A stretch of DNA of 55,975 bases from Vibrio fujianensis (lineage in GTDB: Bacteria; Pseudomonadota; Gammaproteobacteria; Enterobacterales; Vibrionaceae): NCBI RefSeq assembly GCF_002749895.1, contig NZ_NBUS01000036.1, positions 65,108 through 121,082 of the forward strand, given 5' to 3'. The position numbers were made by a program, and so were the translations under genes. Under the pieces are notes generated by a model. The model did no database searches, was not told where the DNA came from, and saw only the letters and a list, made by a program, of their open reading frames with translations. Below are positions 10,463-19,102 of the stretch, piece by piece. Each line of letters opens with the position of its first letter. Within the stretch, counting starts at the first letter, position 1.

Positions 10463-11080
10463 ATGAAGAAATTAGCGCTAATCTTGAGTATCTTAGCCTG
10501 TGGCTCGGTATGGGCACAAGGCAATATTGAGGCCGGTAAAGCGAAATCGGAAACGTGTGTTGCCTGTCACGGTGCCGACGGGAACGGTATAATCACGACC
10601 TATCCAAAACTTGCTGGTCAGCATAGGATTTATCTAGAGAAACAGTTGAAGGATCTTAAACTGGGCATCGTCAGTGGGGGAGCGCAAGGGCGATACGATC
10701 CAGTGATGAGTGCCATGGCGATGCCTCTAAGTGAGCAAGATATGGCGGATCTTGCTGCCTATTATGCTTCTTTACCTATTTCAGACAATGCAACACCGGA
10801 AGACGTGGTTGATAAAGGCAAGGTACTCTATAGTGCTGGTGATCTTTCGCGAGGTTTAACCGCGTGTATTGCGTGCCATGGCCCGCGGGGTAATGGTACG
10901 GCGCTTTCTGGTTTCCCAAAAATATCCGGACAACATGCTGATTACATCAAATTGCAGTTAGAAAAGTTTCGTGATGATAGCCGCAATAACGACATGAATG
11001 CCATGATGCGTGATGTCGCAAAAAAACTGACCGATGCCGATATTGATGTGCTCTCCAAATACGTTGGTGGTTTACATTGA
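10463..11080 (+). CDS. Dihaem cytochrome c4
   Basis: This 205-residue periplasmic electron carrier has two cytochrome c domains. The start at 10463 gives a clean signal peptide (MKKLALILSILACGSVWAQ, residues 1-19). An upstream in-frame start at 10391 would bury this signal and is rejected. Haem sites are CVACH (32-36) and CIACH (135-139), and methionine-rich loops (MSAMAM, MNAMM) could give the axial ligands. Cytochrome c4 is known to pass electrons to terminal oxidases such as cbb3. The gene is divergent from yihA, an arrangement common in vibrios. Confidence 0.95.
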   Translation: MKKLALILSILACGSVWAQGNIEAGKAKSETCVACHGADGNGIITTYPKLAGQHRIYLEKQLKDLKLGIVSGGAQGRYDPVMSAMAMPLSEQDMADLAAYYASLPISDNATPEDVVDKGKVLYSAGDLSRGLTACIACHGPRGNGTALSGFPKISGQHADYIKLQLEKFRDDSRNNDMNAMMRDVAKKLTDADIDVLSKYVGGLH

Positions 11081-11286
11081 CCTTGAGCCTATTTCATGAC
11101 TAATTTTCAGGCATTCGATCGCCCTTGCACATGTGTTGCTGGGGCGATGACGCTGTTACTGCTCTGATGATAATTTCATGCTCATGGCTATCTTTTTCCG
11201 AAAATTGCTGAAATTTTAACCCTACACTCTCCACTCTCACACGCATTTCTGGTATGTTGCGCATCCCCAAGTTGAGGAACGTTTTT

Positions 11287-11925
11287 ATGCATACTTGTCC
11301 CTTGTGCCACAGTCATCATGTTGAGGCTTATTTTGAAGATAAGCACCGCAGCTATGTGCGATGTCAAGTGTGTCACTTGGTGTTTGTTCCACCGGCTCAT
11401 CGATTGAGTGCGGAGCGTGAAAAAGCGTTCTATGATTTACATGAAAATAATCCTCATGATTTAGGATATCGTCGTTTTTTATCTCGGCTCTGTGAACCGA
11501 TGTTAGAAAGACTAAATCCTCAATCTGTTGGGTTGGATTTTGGTTGTGGTCCGGGGCCAACATTATCACTTATGTTGGCAGAGGCGGGGCACAGCGTTGC
11601 GTTGTATGATCATTTTTTTTATCCAAAGCAAGAGGTGCTTCATACGCGCTATGATTTTATGACTGCCAGCGAAGTGATTGAGCATTTGCATGATCCTCAC
11701 ACTATCTGGCAACAATGGCTGAATTTAGTTAAGCCAGGAGGCTGGATTGGTCTCATGACCAAACTGGTAAAAAACGTGGATGCGTTTGCTGGGTGGCACT
11801 ACAAAAATGATCTCACCCATGTGAGTTTTTTTAGTCGTGAAACCTTTCAGTTTTTGGCTGAGCGGGATAAGCTCGAACTTGAATTTATCGGTAGTGATGT
11901 AATTTTACTGAGGAACCCCCAGTAA
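11287..11925 (+). CDS. Class I SAM-dependent methyltransferase with N-terminal zinc ribbon
   Basis: The protein has 212 residues from ATG 11287, which is preceded by GAGGAA; the longer frame from 11254 lacks a better site. The N-terminus carries a likely zinc ribbon with C4, C7, C26 and C29 (CPLC and CQVC). It is followed by a Rossmann methyltransferase fold with the SAM-binding LDFGCGPG at residues 83-90 and a later ASEVIEHLHDP motif. This layout matches a family of uncharacterised methyltransferases, and the substrate is unknown. The stop TAATG overlaps the start of yihI by one base, so the two are probably translated together. Confidence 0.85.
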   Translation: MHTCPLCHSHHVEAYFEDKHRSYVRCQVCHLVFVPPAHRLSAEREKAFYDLHENNPHDLGYRRFLSRLCEPMLERLNPQSVGLDFGCGPGPTLSLMLAEAGHSVALYDHFFYPKQEVLHTRYDFMTASEVIEHLHDPHTIWQQWLNLVKPGGWIGLMTKLVKNVDAFAGWHYKNDLTHVSFFSRETFQFLAERDKLELEFIGSDVILLRNPQ

Positions 11926-12482
11926 TGTCTCGAGAAAAGAAAACCAAAACAGGTATTAACGGTGACCTCGTTTTTGCTCGTAAACATAATCGTACGAATG
12001 CAGAAATGGAAGGCCGTGAACGTAAGAAACAGAAAAAACGTAAAGGACTAAAAAGTGGTAGTCGCCATTCTGATGGCAGCTCTACTAGCCAAGGAGCGGG
12101 GACTCAAGTGCGAGATCCTCGTTTAGGTAGTAAGAAAAAAATCCCATTGGTGGTGGAAACCAATAAAAAAGCCAGCAAACAGGCTCGCCGTTTGGACGCA
12201 GAGCAAGAACTGAAGCAGTTAGAGAACGATGCTCAGCTGAATGTTTTGCTTGATCGCTTGGATAACGGTGAAAAGCTTGGTGCAGGCTTACAAAAGTATG
12301 TCGATGAAAAACTGGATCGAATTGAGACCTTAATGACTCAACTTGGCTTATTGGTTGAAGAAACGGAAGAGGAGGTTGAAGCGGTGGCAGTACCAACGAA
12401 ATCAGAGCGACGTAAACCAGCCTCAGATGACGATTTACTGGCTCAATTTGAAACCTTGGACCTAGACGACTACAAAGGATAG
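11925..12482 (+). CDS. yihI: YihI, Der GTPase-activating protein
   Basis: This 185-residue, strongly charged protein matches YihI, which binds the ribosome-assembly GTPase Der (EngA) and stimulates its GTP hydrolysis. The N-terminal half is basic and likely disordered (SREKKTKTG, KKQKKRKGLKSGSRHS). The C-terminal half holds the LDNGEKLGAGLQKYVDEKLD segment, and the protein ends in an acidic tail (LAQFETLDLDDYKG). It starts within the stop of the methyltransferase gene. It also lies near yihA, another ribosome-assembly factor. Confidence 0.92.
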   Translation: MSREKKTKTGINGDLVFARKHNRTNAEMEGRERKKQKKRKGLKSGSRHSDGSSTSQGAGTQVRDPRLGSKKKIPLVVETNKKASKQARRLDAEQELKQLENDAQLNVLLDRLDNGEKLGAGLQKYVDEKLDRIETLMTQLGLLVEETEEEVEAVAVPTKSERRKPASDDDLLAQFETLDLDDYKG

Positions 12483-12491
12483 GGCAAACTC

Positions 12492-12980
12492 ATGAATGGG
12501 ACTTTACTAGCCGTTATTGGCGCTACGATTATTTTCGCTCTGGCAAGTTATGCTGCTTACTTATTGTGGAAGTTGAGAAGGCAAACTCAACTGCAGCAGC
12601 AACATCAGACATTAGCCATAGAAAAACGTAACGCAAATATTTTTGAGAGCGTAAATACGCTCTGTTTGGCTGGTATTCAAGGCCAATGTGATTTGTCTGA
12701 AATCGCCATTCGTGTGTACTGCATTATGGATTATGTTCAAGGTGAAGCGCGGGTGGATTTTGAACAAAGCTACCCAGCGATCACCGAGCTGTATCATATT
12801 GTCAAAGATATGCCACGCGGAGAAGCTCGGCAGAATATGCTTAAGCAAGAGCGGATGCGACAAAATTTGACTCGGCAAAAAGCAGAAGTTCGTTTAAATG
12901 ATGCGATTGTTTCCGAGCTTACATTACTCCGACAACATATTCAGCCATTGAATCAGCAAATCCATATTCAAATGCTTTAG
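12492..12980 (+). CDS. DUF2489 membrane protein
   Basis: This 162-residue protein has one N-terminal membrane helix (about residues 4-26) followed by a cytoplasmic alpha-helical domain. It starts 9 bp after yihI. Sequence and position (yihI - this gene - hemN) match the DUF2489 family of vibrios and relatives, whose function is not known. The region after the helix is rich in Gln and charged residues and could form a coiled coil. Confidence 0.85.
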   Translation: MNGTLLAVIGATIIFALASYAAYLLWKLRRQTQLQQQHQTLAIEKRNANIFESVNTLCLAGIQGQCDLSEIAIRVYCIMDYVQGEARVDFEQSYPAITELYHIVKDMPRGEARQNMLKQERMRQNLTRQKAEVRLNDAIVSELTLLRQHIQPLNQQIHIQML

Positions 12981-13047
12981 CGGCGGTTTGCGCTCAAGAA
13001 GAAGTGATCCGGCTAGCAATTTAGAATATTTTATCCGCAAATTGTCT

Positions 13048-13082
13048 TTTGCCACCCGACCTTATTCGGGTCGTGTGGCAAA
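13048..13082. promoter_or_regulatory. Stem-loop in the hemN leader
   Basis: TTTGCCACCCGACC and GGGTCGTGTGGCAAA form a near-perfect hairpin of about 14 bp with a short loop. There is no T-run on either strand, so it is not a standard terminator. It ends 36 bp before hemN. It could be an operator-like palindrome or an mRNA structure. Confidence 0.5.
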
Positions 13083-13118
13083 CTATCGCGTTACAAATTC
13101 ATCACGGGAAGAGTCACT

Positions 13119-14507
13119 ATGTTGTCGAAAGTCGTACCCAGTCAGCAAATCGTATGGGATCAAGCCATTTTAGACAAGTACAACTATTCAGGGCCTCGTT
13201 ACACTTCCTATCCGACGGCGGTGGAATTCCATGAAGCCTTTACCATTGCCGAGTATGATATGGCGTGTACCCGTTATCCAGAACGACCGCTTTCGCTGTA
13301 TATTCATATCCCATTTTGCCATAAGCTTTGTTACTACTGCGGCTGTAATAAAATTATTACTCGCCACTCTCACAAAGCCGATGAGTATCTTGATGTCCTT
13401 GAGCATGAAATTCGCCAACGGGCTTCACTATTACAAAATCGTCAAGTTTCTCAATTGCACTTTGGTGGTGGTACACCTACTTTTTTGACGCATAAGCAAA
13501 TTAGTCGCCTAATGAGTTTGCTACGCGAAGAGTTTCAGTTTCAGGTTGATGCTGAGATTAGCATTGAGGTTGACCCACGCGAAATTGAGCTTTCCATCTT
13601 GGATCATCTTTATAGTGAGGGGTTTAATCGGGTTAGTATTGGGGTTCAAGACTTCAATAAAGAAGTACAGCAGTTAGTTAATCGTGAACAAGATGAGCAA
13701 TTTATTGTTGATTTAGTCGCGCGAGCTAAGCGGCTGGGCTTTCGCTCAACCAACCTAGATTTGATTTATGGCTTACCTAAACAAACAGTATCCAGTTTTC
13801 ATCAAACATTAACACAAGTGCTACAGATGAAACCGGGGCGGTTATCCGTTTTTAACTATGCTCACATGCCACAGTTGTTTGCTGCACAACGAAAAATCAA
13901 GCAAGAAGAATTGCCTGCTGCCGAAGAGAAAATGGCAATTTTACAAGATAGTATTAATACCTTAACCACCGCCGGTTATCAGTTTATTGGTATGGATCAT
14001 TTTGCGCTACCTGATGATGAATTAGCGATAGCCCAGCGTGAGGGGGTTTTGCATCGAAATTTTCAAGGTTATACCACACAAGGAAACTGTGACTTAGTTG
14101 GATTTGGTGTATCGGCGATTTCGATGATTGGGGATGTGTATGCACAGAACCAAAAAGAGCTAAAGCGTTATTACCGCCAAGTTAACGAAATGCGGCACGC
14201 ATTATGGAAAGGCGTATCTCTTGACCGTGATGACTTGGTGAGAAGAGAAGTTATCAAACAGTTAATTTGCAATTTTAAACTTGATAAAGCCATAATCGAA
14301 AAACAGTTTTCGATTCAGTTTGACCATTATTTCCAACTTGATTTATCGTTACTGCAAACCTTTATTGATGATCAATTAGTGGTGGTCGATAACCAATCGA
14401 TCCAAGTGACGTTACGAGGTCGATTACTGATTCGAAATATCTGTATGTGTTTTGATAAGTATCTCCGTCAGCGTGCGCGTCAGCAACAGTTCTCTCGTGT
14501 CATTTAA
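13119..14507 (+). CDS. hemN: HemN, oxygen-independent coproporphyrinogen III oxidase
   Basis: This 462-residue radical-SAM enzyme converts coproporphyrinogen III to protoporphyrinogen IX without oxygen. The [4Fe-4S] ligands are C67, C71 and C74 in FCHKLCYYCGC, with the extra C76 typical of true HemN. The N-terminal YNYSGPRYTSYPTA (HemN trip-wire region) separates it from HemW proteins, which lack this part. GGGTPTFL binds SAM. The HemN C-terminal domain is complete. The length is close to E. coli HemN (457). Confidence 0.98.
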   Translation: MLSKVVPSQQIVWDQAILDKYNYSGPRYTSYPTAVEFHEAFTIAEYDMACTRYPERPLSLYIHIPFCHKLCYYCGCNKIITRHSHKADEYLDVLEHEIRQRASLLQNRQVSQLHFGGGTPTFLTHKQISRLMSLLREEFQFQVDAEISIEVDPREIELSILDHLYSEGFNRVSIGVQDFNKEVQQLVNREQDEQFIVDLVARAKRLGFRSTNLDLIYGLPKQTVSSFHQTLTQVLQMKPGRLSVFNYAHMPQLFAAQRKIKQEELPAAEEKMAILQDSINTLTTAGYQFIGMDHFALPDDELAIAQREGVLHRNFQGYTTQGNCDLVGFGVSAISMIGDVYAQNQKELKRYYRQVNEMRHALWKGVSLDRDDLVRREVIKQLICNFKLDKAIIEKQFSIQFDHYFQLDLSLLQTFIDDQLVVVDNQSIQVTLRGRLLIRNICMCFDKYLRQRARQQQFSRVI

Positions 14508-14510
14508 TCT

Positions 14511-14556
14511 GCGCCATTCCTCCCTAGCTGGCTTCAGCTAGGAAGGCGTAACTTTT
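14511..14556. terminator. Bidirectional terminator between hemN and hemY
   Basis: A nested hairpin is formed by GCGCC.TTCCTCCCTAGCTG and CAGCTAGGAAGGCGT, with TTTTATTT on the plus strand. It lies in the 51-bp gap between two convergent genes. Confidence 0.8.
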
Positions 14557-14558
14557 AT

Positions 14559-15776
14559 TTATTGCTCATGCAGGATAAGAGAGTGTTGATTATTCTTTTG
14601 CTTAGTAAACAGTGATAAAGCCTTCCGTGCTACATCGTGGGCGGCTTGTGGACGATTTTGTTGATCTAAAACTTCAGCTAAATAAGCGTAATCAGATGCG
14701 TCAGGGCGAATCGATAACGCTTTTTCCAGATGTTGCTGAGCGTCTTGCCACTGTTGAGAGCGTAACAAAAGCTGACCTAAGGCACTATGCAGATCCGGAT
14801 TGTTGCTATCTTGACGTAACTGCTGCTGTAGAAAAGCAGTGATTGGGTGATGATCTGGAATATTTAACTGCGGAAGCAGGGCGTATAGCTCAGGTGATGG
14901 CTGTTTTTTTAGTCCTTCTTTGATAAGAGTGAATGCTTGATGATCCGCTTTACGCTTCATCAGCTGTTGAGCTAATGTCGCCACCATTGCTGGCTGGTTT
15001 TTGAGTTTTTTAGGTAGCCCTGACCAGTACGTTAATAAACCCTCGCTGCCTTTTTCGCTCGCAACCGTCGTGAGTATGCCTTGCTGAGCGGTTAAAGTGA
15101 GTTGCTCTGCCTCTGAACGGGTAAGCAATTGTGCTTTGACCAGCTTAGGAAGTAAATCGAGCAGCGGTTGCCATTGTTCGAGCGCGAGATAAACTTGCTT
15201 CAGTAGTTTTATAATCATCAGATGGTCAGGATGGTCACGATGTAACTGGGTGAGAGTATCAAGAGCAGCAGACCAGTTTTTTTCGCTCAGTTGTTGCTTA
15301 GCTCGAGTTAATTCCACCGCTAAAGCCGCGTCTTTTTGTTGAGCGGCTAAAGCCAGATAATGATCGCGTTGTTTGGTCTTACCCATCCCGTGAGCGGCTT
15401 CGGCGGCAATGAGATAACAGAGTTGTGGCATATCATGGTAGTTAGCCCAACGAGTGACTTTACGTTCAGCTTGTTTCCAATCGCCTTCTAATAATTTAAC
15501 AATGCCTTCATTAGTATAACGTCGTGAATGACGCTGTTTGCGAACACTGAACCAGTTCCAAGTCGTACTACTGGCGCGCAGTAGTTTTTTAATAAGATAC
15601 TCGAGGAAAAACAACCCAGCGAGGGTGGCTATCATCAAAATAACGAGTGTCGTAACACTCATTTCTAGGGTTTTGTTGGCAATGGAAATCAATACGTACC
15701 CTTGTTGACCGGCATACTGAGTTCCTGCAAATAATCCCAACCCCAATACGATAAAGAGAAATAGTAGGCGAATCAT
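14559..15776 (-). CDS. hemY: HemY, TPR-containing haem-operon membrane protein
   Basis: This 405-residue inner-membrane protein has two N-terminal membrane helices (about residues 1-20 and 41-62) and tetratricopeptide-like helical repeats in the rest, clearest near the C-terminus (DLHSALGQLLLRSQQWQDAQ). It is the gammaproteobacterial HemY of the hemCDXY operon, unrelated to protoporphyrinogen oxidase HemY of Gram-positives. It is thought to organise haem enzymes, but its precise role is not settled. Its start overlaps the hemX stop by 4 bp. Confidence 0.94.
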   Translation of the reverse strand: MIRLLFLFIVLGLGLFAGTQYAGQQGYVLISIANKTLEMSVTTLVILMIATLAGLFFLEYLIKKLLRASSTTWNWFSVRKQRHSRRYTNEGIVKLLEGDWKQAERKVTRWANYHDMPQLCYLIAAEAAHGMGKTKQRDHYLALAAQQKDAALAVELTRAKQQLSEKNWSAALDTLTQLHRDHPDHLMIIKLLKQVYLALEQWQPLLDLLPKLVKAQLLTRSEAEQLTLTAQQGILTTVASEKGSEGLLTYWSGLPKKLKNQPAMVATLAQQLMKRKADHQAFTLIKEGLKKQPSPELYALLPQLNIPDHHPITAFLQQQLRQDSNNPDLHSALGQLLLRSQQWQDAQQHLEKALSIRPDASDYAYLAEVLDQQNRPQAAHDVARKALSLFTKQKNNQHSLILHEQ

Positions 15777-16990
15777 TGGGCTTTCTCCTCCGTGGTGATG
15801 GATGAGACTGAACGACGTAAGCGTTCTTGAATGATATCCGTAAGCGGTTGTTGACTTGTGAGCGCCTGTGGATAAGTCACGGTAATCGTTTTTTCTGCCA
15901 GTTGAGCCAGGGTACGATTGAATGCGTTGACCTGATTGTCTTGTAAATTAAAAAAGGTTTCAGACCACTGTTTTGCAGTGATGAGCGAGGTGTGGTAGAT
16001 CGCGGTCTGCTCGTCGTAGACGGCTTTGATGGCGGTTTCTAATTTTGCTTTTAGGTTTTCGCGTAAATAAAAGTGTTGTTCAGGCGACAATAATGGAACG
16101 GCTTGTCCATCTCGAGTGCGGAACGTAATAAAATTATCACTAAATGCTTTAAGTGAGGCCATTAAGTTACTTTGCCAGTCGCCAAGATTGTCTGAAACCG
16201 TGACTGGTTCAGTTTGTGTCGCTTCGGGCAGAATTGCATTCGCTAATGGCAGTTGGTCTACCACTTGCTGCAAACTGAGCAGGGTTAAGACTAACCCTTC
16301 TTTATCAAGTAAAGGAATCGCTTTGAGGGTCGTAATGTCATGGGCCATCGCTTTACGTAGTGGCGCTAAGCTGGGATCATTGAGCTGCGCAATTCGTTGA
16401 TCGGCGCTTTCCATCAACAGTGTGGCACTTTCAATATCTTGCTCTAAGAATAATTTACGGCCAGCTAATTTTACTAAATAATCCGCTTCTGCGAGCAGCC
16501 AATCATTAGGGCGGCGTCCTTTAATATCAGCAATGGCTAATTGTAAGCTTTCGATACTTTTGTGTTGCTGGTTGAGTTCTACTTCTGAGCGAGTGGCGAT
16601 CTCTGTGGCAGCGTTTATGGCGGCATTTTTGATGGTATCTAGTTCAGTGTGTAAGCCCTGGCGTGTTTGATTAAGCTCAGCGCGTAGCGCACTTAATTGG
16701 GTTTGATACAAGGCCTGTTGTTGCTGAAAGTGTAAGGTGAGTCCGGCACTAAATAAAATGGTTAACACGATGGCGATAGTGGCTAATTTCGTTCCTCGCT
16801 GAGTGGTGGGTTTTATTTCCGTAGGCTGAACGGTTGTGTTCGATTTCGAGTGTGATGATGAAGCGGAAGACGCCATTTTTTTCCGTTCCTTGTGGTTATA
16901 TGTGCCCTGAGGTGTGACATCAGAGGAAGCTGAGGCATTGGGTTCTAAATTGTCAGGTTCCTGCTGTGGATTGTTTTTTTTATCTGTCAT
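15773..16990 (-). CDS. hemX: HemX, membrane protein of the haem operon
   Basis: This 405-residue protein is often labelled uroporphyrinogen-III C-methyltransferase, but it lacks the methyltransferase fold. It has a polar, low-complexity N-terminus rich in Ser and Thr (residues 1-65), one membrane helix at about 69-88, then a long coiled-coil-like segment and a periplasmic domain. This is the standard gammaproteobacterial HemX architecture. It lies 15 bp after hemD and overlaps hemY by 4 bp, so the four genes probably form one transcript. Confidence 0.93.
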   Translation of the reverse strand: MTDKKNNPQQEPDNLEPNASASSDVTPQGTYNHKERKKMASSASSSHSKSNTTVQPTEIKPTTQRGTKLATIAIVLTILFSAGLTLHFQQQQALYQTQLSALRAELNQTRQGLHTELDTIKNAAINAATEIATRSEVELNQQHKSIESLQLAIADIKGRRPNDWLLAEADYLVKLAGRKLFLEQDIESATLLMESADQRIAQLNDPSLAPLRKAMAHDITTLKAIPLLDKEGLVLTLLSLQQVVDQLPLANAILPEATQTEPVTVSDNLGDWQSNLMASLKAFSDNFITFRTRDGQAVPLLSPEQHFYLRENLKAKLETAIKAVYDEQTAIYHTSLITAKQWSETFFNLQDNQVNAFNRTLAQLAEKTITVTYPQALTSQQPLTDIIQERLRRSVSSITTEEKAQ

Positions 16991-17005
16991 GGCTAGAGTC
17001 CTGTG

Positions 17006-17734
17006 TTAAGGCTGGAGAGCCGCCACGAGGTCGTGGTTTGCTGCACTTCCTGTTATCACAATATGTTGAAAGCCGAGAGCGATTGCTTCACGGCCAATAC
17101 GTTCACTGGGAACCAGTAGCCGCAGTTGACAGGCCCAAGCTTGCGCGTGAGCGGTCAATTGCGACATGAAAAATGTTAGTTGGTGGAGACTGGTTATAAT
17201 TAAGGTATCCACGTTTACTTGCTGCCAACGTTGTAACATTGGCTGCCAATCAAATGGCAGTTCAACACGACGATAGACTTCACGGCACCAGACTTGTGCG
17301 CTTCGTTGGGTGAGCGTCTGTGAAATGAGTTCTCGTCCACCATTTCCCCGCAGAATGACCATTCGTTTTTGGTGGACTTCCTGTAAAACCGGAAGTTCCA
17401 ATAAATGCTCACTGTCGCTGATCTCTGGGTAGTGTACTGGTTGTTGGCATGCCTTGCTTAAAACTTGTGCGGTTTTTTGACCAATGGCAAGATAAATCGC
17501 ATTAGTTGGCCAAGGTAACCCTTGTGCTTGAAGCCCTTGCTGAGTCAGACTGACGGCTGATTGGCTGACAGCCATGATGAGGTCGTATTGAGCCAGTTCG
17601 ACACAGAGTTGCGTCAATTCTCTACCTGCGGTAATGGTGATGAGTGGATGATGAAGTGCCTTATATCCACGCTCTGTTAAGCGGTGACAAAGTTCAATAC
17701 CGTCTTCGCCGGGACGTGTAACGAGTATGGCCAT
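17006..17734 (-). CDS. hemD: HemD, uroporphyrinogen-III synthase
   Basis: This 242-residue enzyme cyclises hydroxymethylbilane with inversion of ring D, giving uroporphyrinogen III. Sequence conservation in this family is low, but the opening AILVTRPGEDGIELCHRL, the central VILRGNGGRELI and the LIITSLHQLTFF segment are typical of HemD. The gene starts 3 bp after hemC, as expected for the operon. The length matches E. coli HemD (246). Confidence 0.95.
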   Translation of the reverse strand: MAILVTRPGEDGIELCHRLTERGYKALHHPLITITAGRELTQLCVELAQYDLIMAVSQSAVSLTQQGLQAQGLPWPTNAIYLAIGQKTAQVLSKACQQPVHYPEISDSEHLLELPVLQEVHQKRMVILRGNGGRELISQTLTQRSAQVWCREVYRRVELPFDWQPMLQRWQQVNVDTLIITSLHQLTFFMSQLTAHAQAWACQLRLLVPSERIGREAIALGFQHIVITGSAANHDLVAALQP

Positions 17735-17737
17735 GGT

Positions 17738-18673
17738 TTACTGGTGCTCAGAATACAACTTAGTTAAGATTTCTCTCGCTCCTTGTTCAAGCAGTTGATT
17801 AGCGAGTTGAATACCTAGCTGCTCGGCGTGCTGACGATCACCCCGAATTTCTCCTCGGATGATGTGCGAACCATCTGGTTCACCGACTAACGCTCGTAGC
17901 CAAATTTGCTTACCTTCCAAGACGGTATAACTACCAATAGGCACTTGACAGCCACCCTGCAAGGTTAAATTCATCGCGCGTTCGCAGCGGACGCGATCCG
18001 CCGTATCTAGGTGATTAAGTGGCTCAAGCAGTGTGAGTAGGCGTCGATCATTTAAGCGACATTCAATACCAACCGCTCCTTGACCAACGGCTGGCAGCGA
18101 TTGTTCGGGTTCAAGAAAGCTAGCGATCCGATCTTCGAGCTTCAAGCGTTTAAGTCCTGCGGCGGCTAGTACGATAGCATCAAATTCTCCGGCATCCAGC
18201 TTTGCTAAGCGAGTGCCGACATTACCGCGCAATTGTTTGATGGTAATATCTGGGCGAGCTTCTTTGATTTGGCATTGGCGGCGTAAGCTACAAGTACCTA
18301 CAATTGCACCATGAGGAAGCTCATCAAGAGAAACATAGCGGTTCGAGACGAAAGCATCTCGAGGATCGTCACGTTCACAAATTGTCACTAAACCTAAGCC
18401 ATCGGGAAAGTCGACCGGGACATCTTTCATCGAGTGAACGGCTAAATCGGCCCTGTTTTCCAGTATAGCTAGTTCTAACTCTTTGACAAAAAGCCCTTTT
18501 CCTCCGACTTTAGCCAGGGGAGTATCGAGTAACACATCGCCTCGGGTGACCATGGTTACTAGTTCCACTTCCAACCCCGGATGCGCTGCTTGTAAAGCAT
18601 CTTTGACAAAATGTGCTTGCCATAAAGCCAGTGGGCTTTGGCGGGTAGCAATACGAATCGGCGTAGTGGTCAT
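17738..18673 (-). CDS. hemC: HemC, porphobilinogen deaminase
   Basis: This enzyme joins four porphobilinogen units into hydroxymethylbilane, using a dipyrromethane cofactor bound to the cysteine in [10 protein letters not shown]. Other marks are [13 protein letters not shown] at the N-terminus, AVHSMKDVP and the RGNVGTRL substrate-binding arginines. The start at 18673 gives 311 residues and has GGGA at a proper distance; an ATG at 18679 would add two residues. It is the first gene of hemCDXY and is divergent from cyaA. Confidence 0.97.
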   Translation of the reverse strand: MTTTPIRIATRQSPLALWQAHFVKDALQAAHPGLEVELVTMVTRGDVLLDTPLAKVGGKGLFVKELELAILENRADLAVHSMKDVPVDFPDGLGLVTICERDDPRDAFVSNRYVSLDELPHGAIVGTCSLRRQCQIKEARPDITIKQLRGNVGTRLAKLDAGEFDAIVLAAAGLKRLKLEDRIASFLEPEQSLPAVGQGAVGIECRLNDRRLLTLLEPLNHLDTADRVRCERAMNLTLQGGCQVPIGSYTVLEGKQIWLRALVGEPDGSHIIRGEIRGDRQHAEQLGIQLANQLLEQGAREILTKLYSEHQ

Positions 18674-19018
18674 AATCATCCCATAAAAACAGTCAACAAT
18701 AACAGTATCCTAACATTGTGGACGAGAAAGTCTTACTACTAGATAGTCAGCCGGCGTTTTTGTGATTAAATTGAACTGAATTGACTAAAAGAATGTGATT
18801 AATCTCTCGTTTGTTCGCGGACTGACTAGGAGAAAACGCGTCTTCTCGCACACACTGATGGCCTATTTTATTTGGATCAGAACGCTGGCAATATAGAAGA
18901 GAAATGGTCGTGAACCGCACGACTATGCAGCGAAAGTTAGCTAACATGCTGATTTCTTCACGATGGTACAACTTTAGTCGAGTGATAAAGGGAGATAGCT
19001 TTACCCAGTCCGATTAAA

Positions 19019-19039
19019 GTGTTAAATTGATCACGTTTT
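19019..19039 (+). promoter_or_regulatory. CRP-like site before cyaA
   Basis: GTGTTAAATTGATCACGTTTT agrees with the CRP-repressed region of the E. coli cyaA promoter as I remember it, and contains a TTGATCACG half-site arrangement. It lies about 65 bp before the cyaA start. Repression of cyaA by cAMP-CRP is the expected function, by analogy. The remaining part of the 430-bp hemC-cyaA gap shows no further feature I can support. Confidence 0.65.
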
Positions 19040-19102
19040 GTTGGCGCTTTCGCGTAAAACATAACCAAAGCGCGCATTAATGTTTCAACCAAGGAACCAA
19101 CC

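Noticed and set aside
11119-11150. Hairpin ATCGCCC/GGGGCGAT after cytochrome c4
   Set aside because: It has no T-run on either strand and the stem is short, so I do not call it a terminator.
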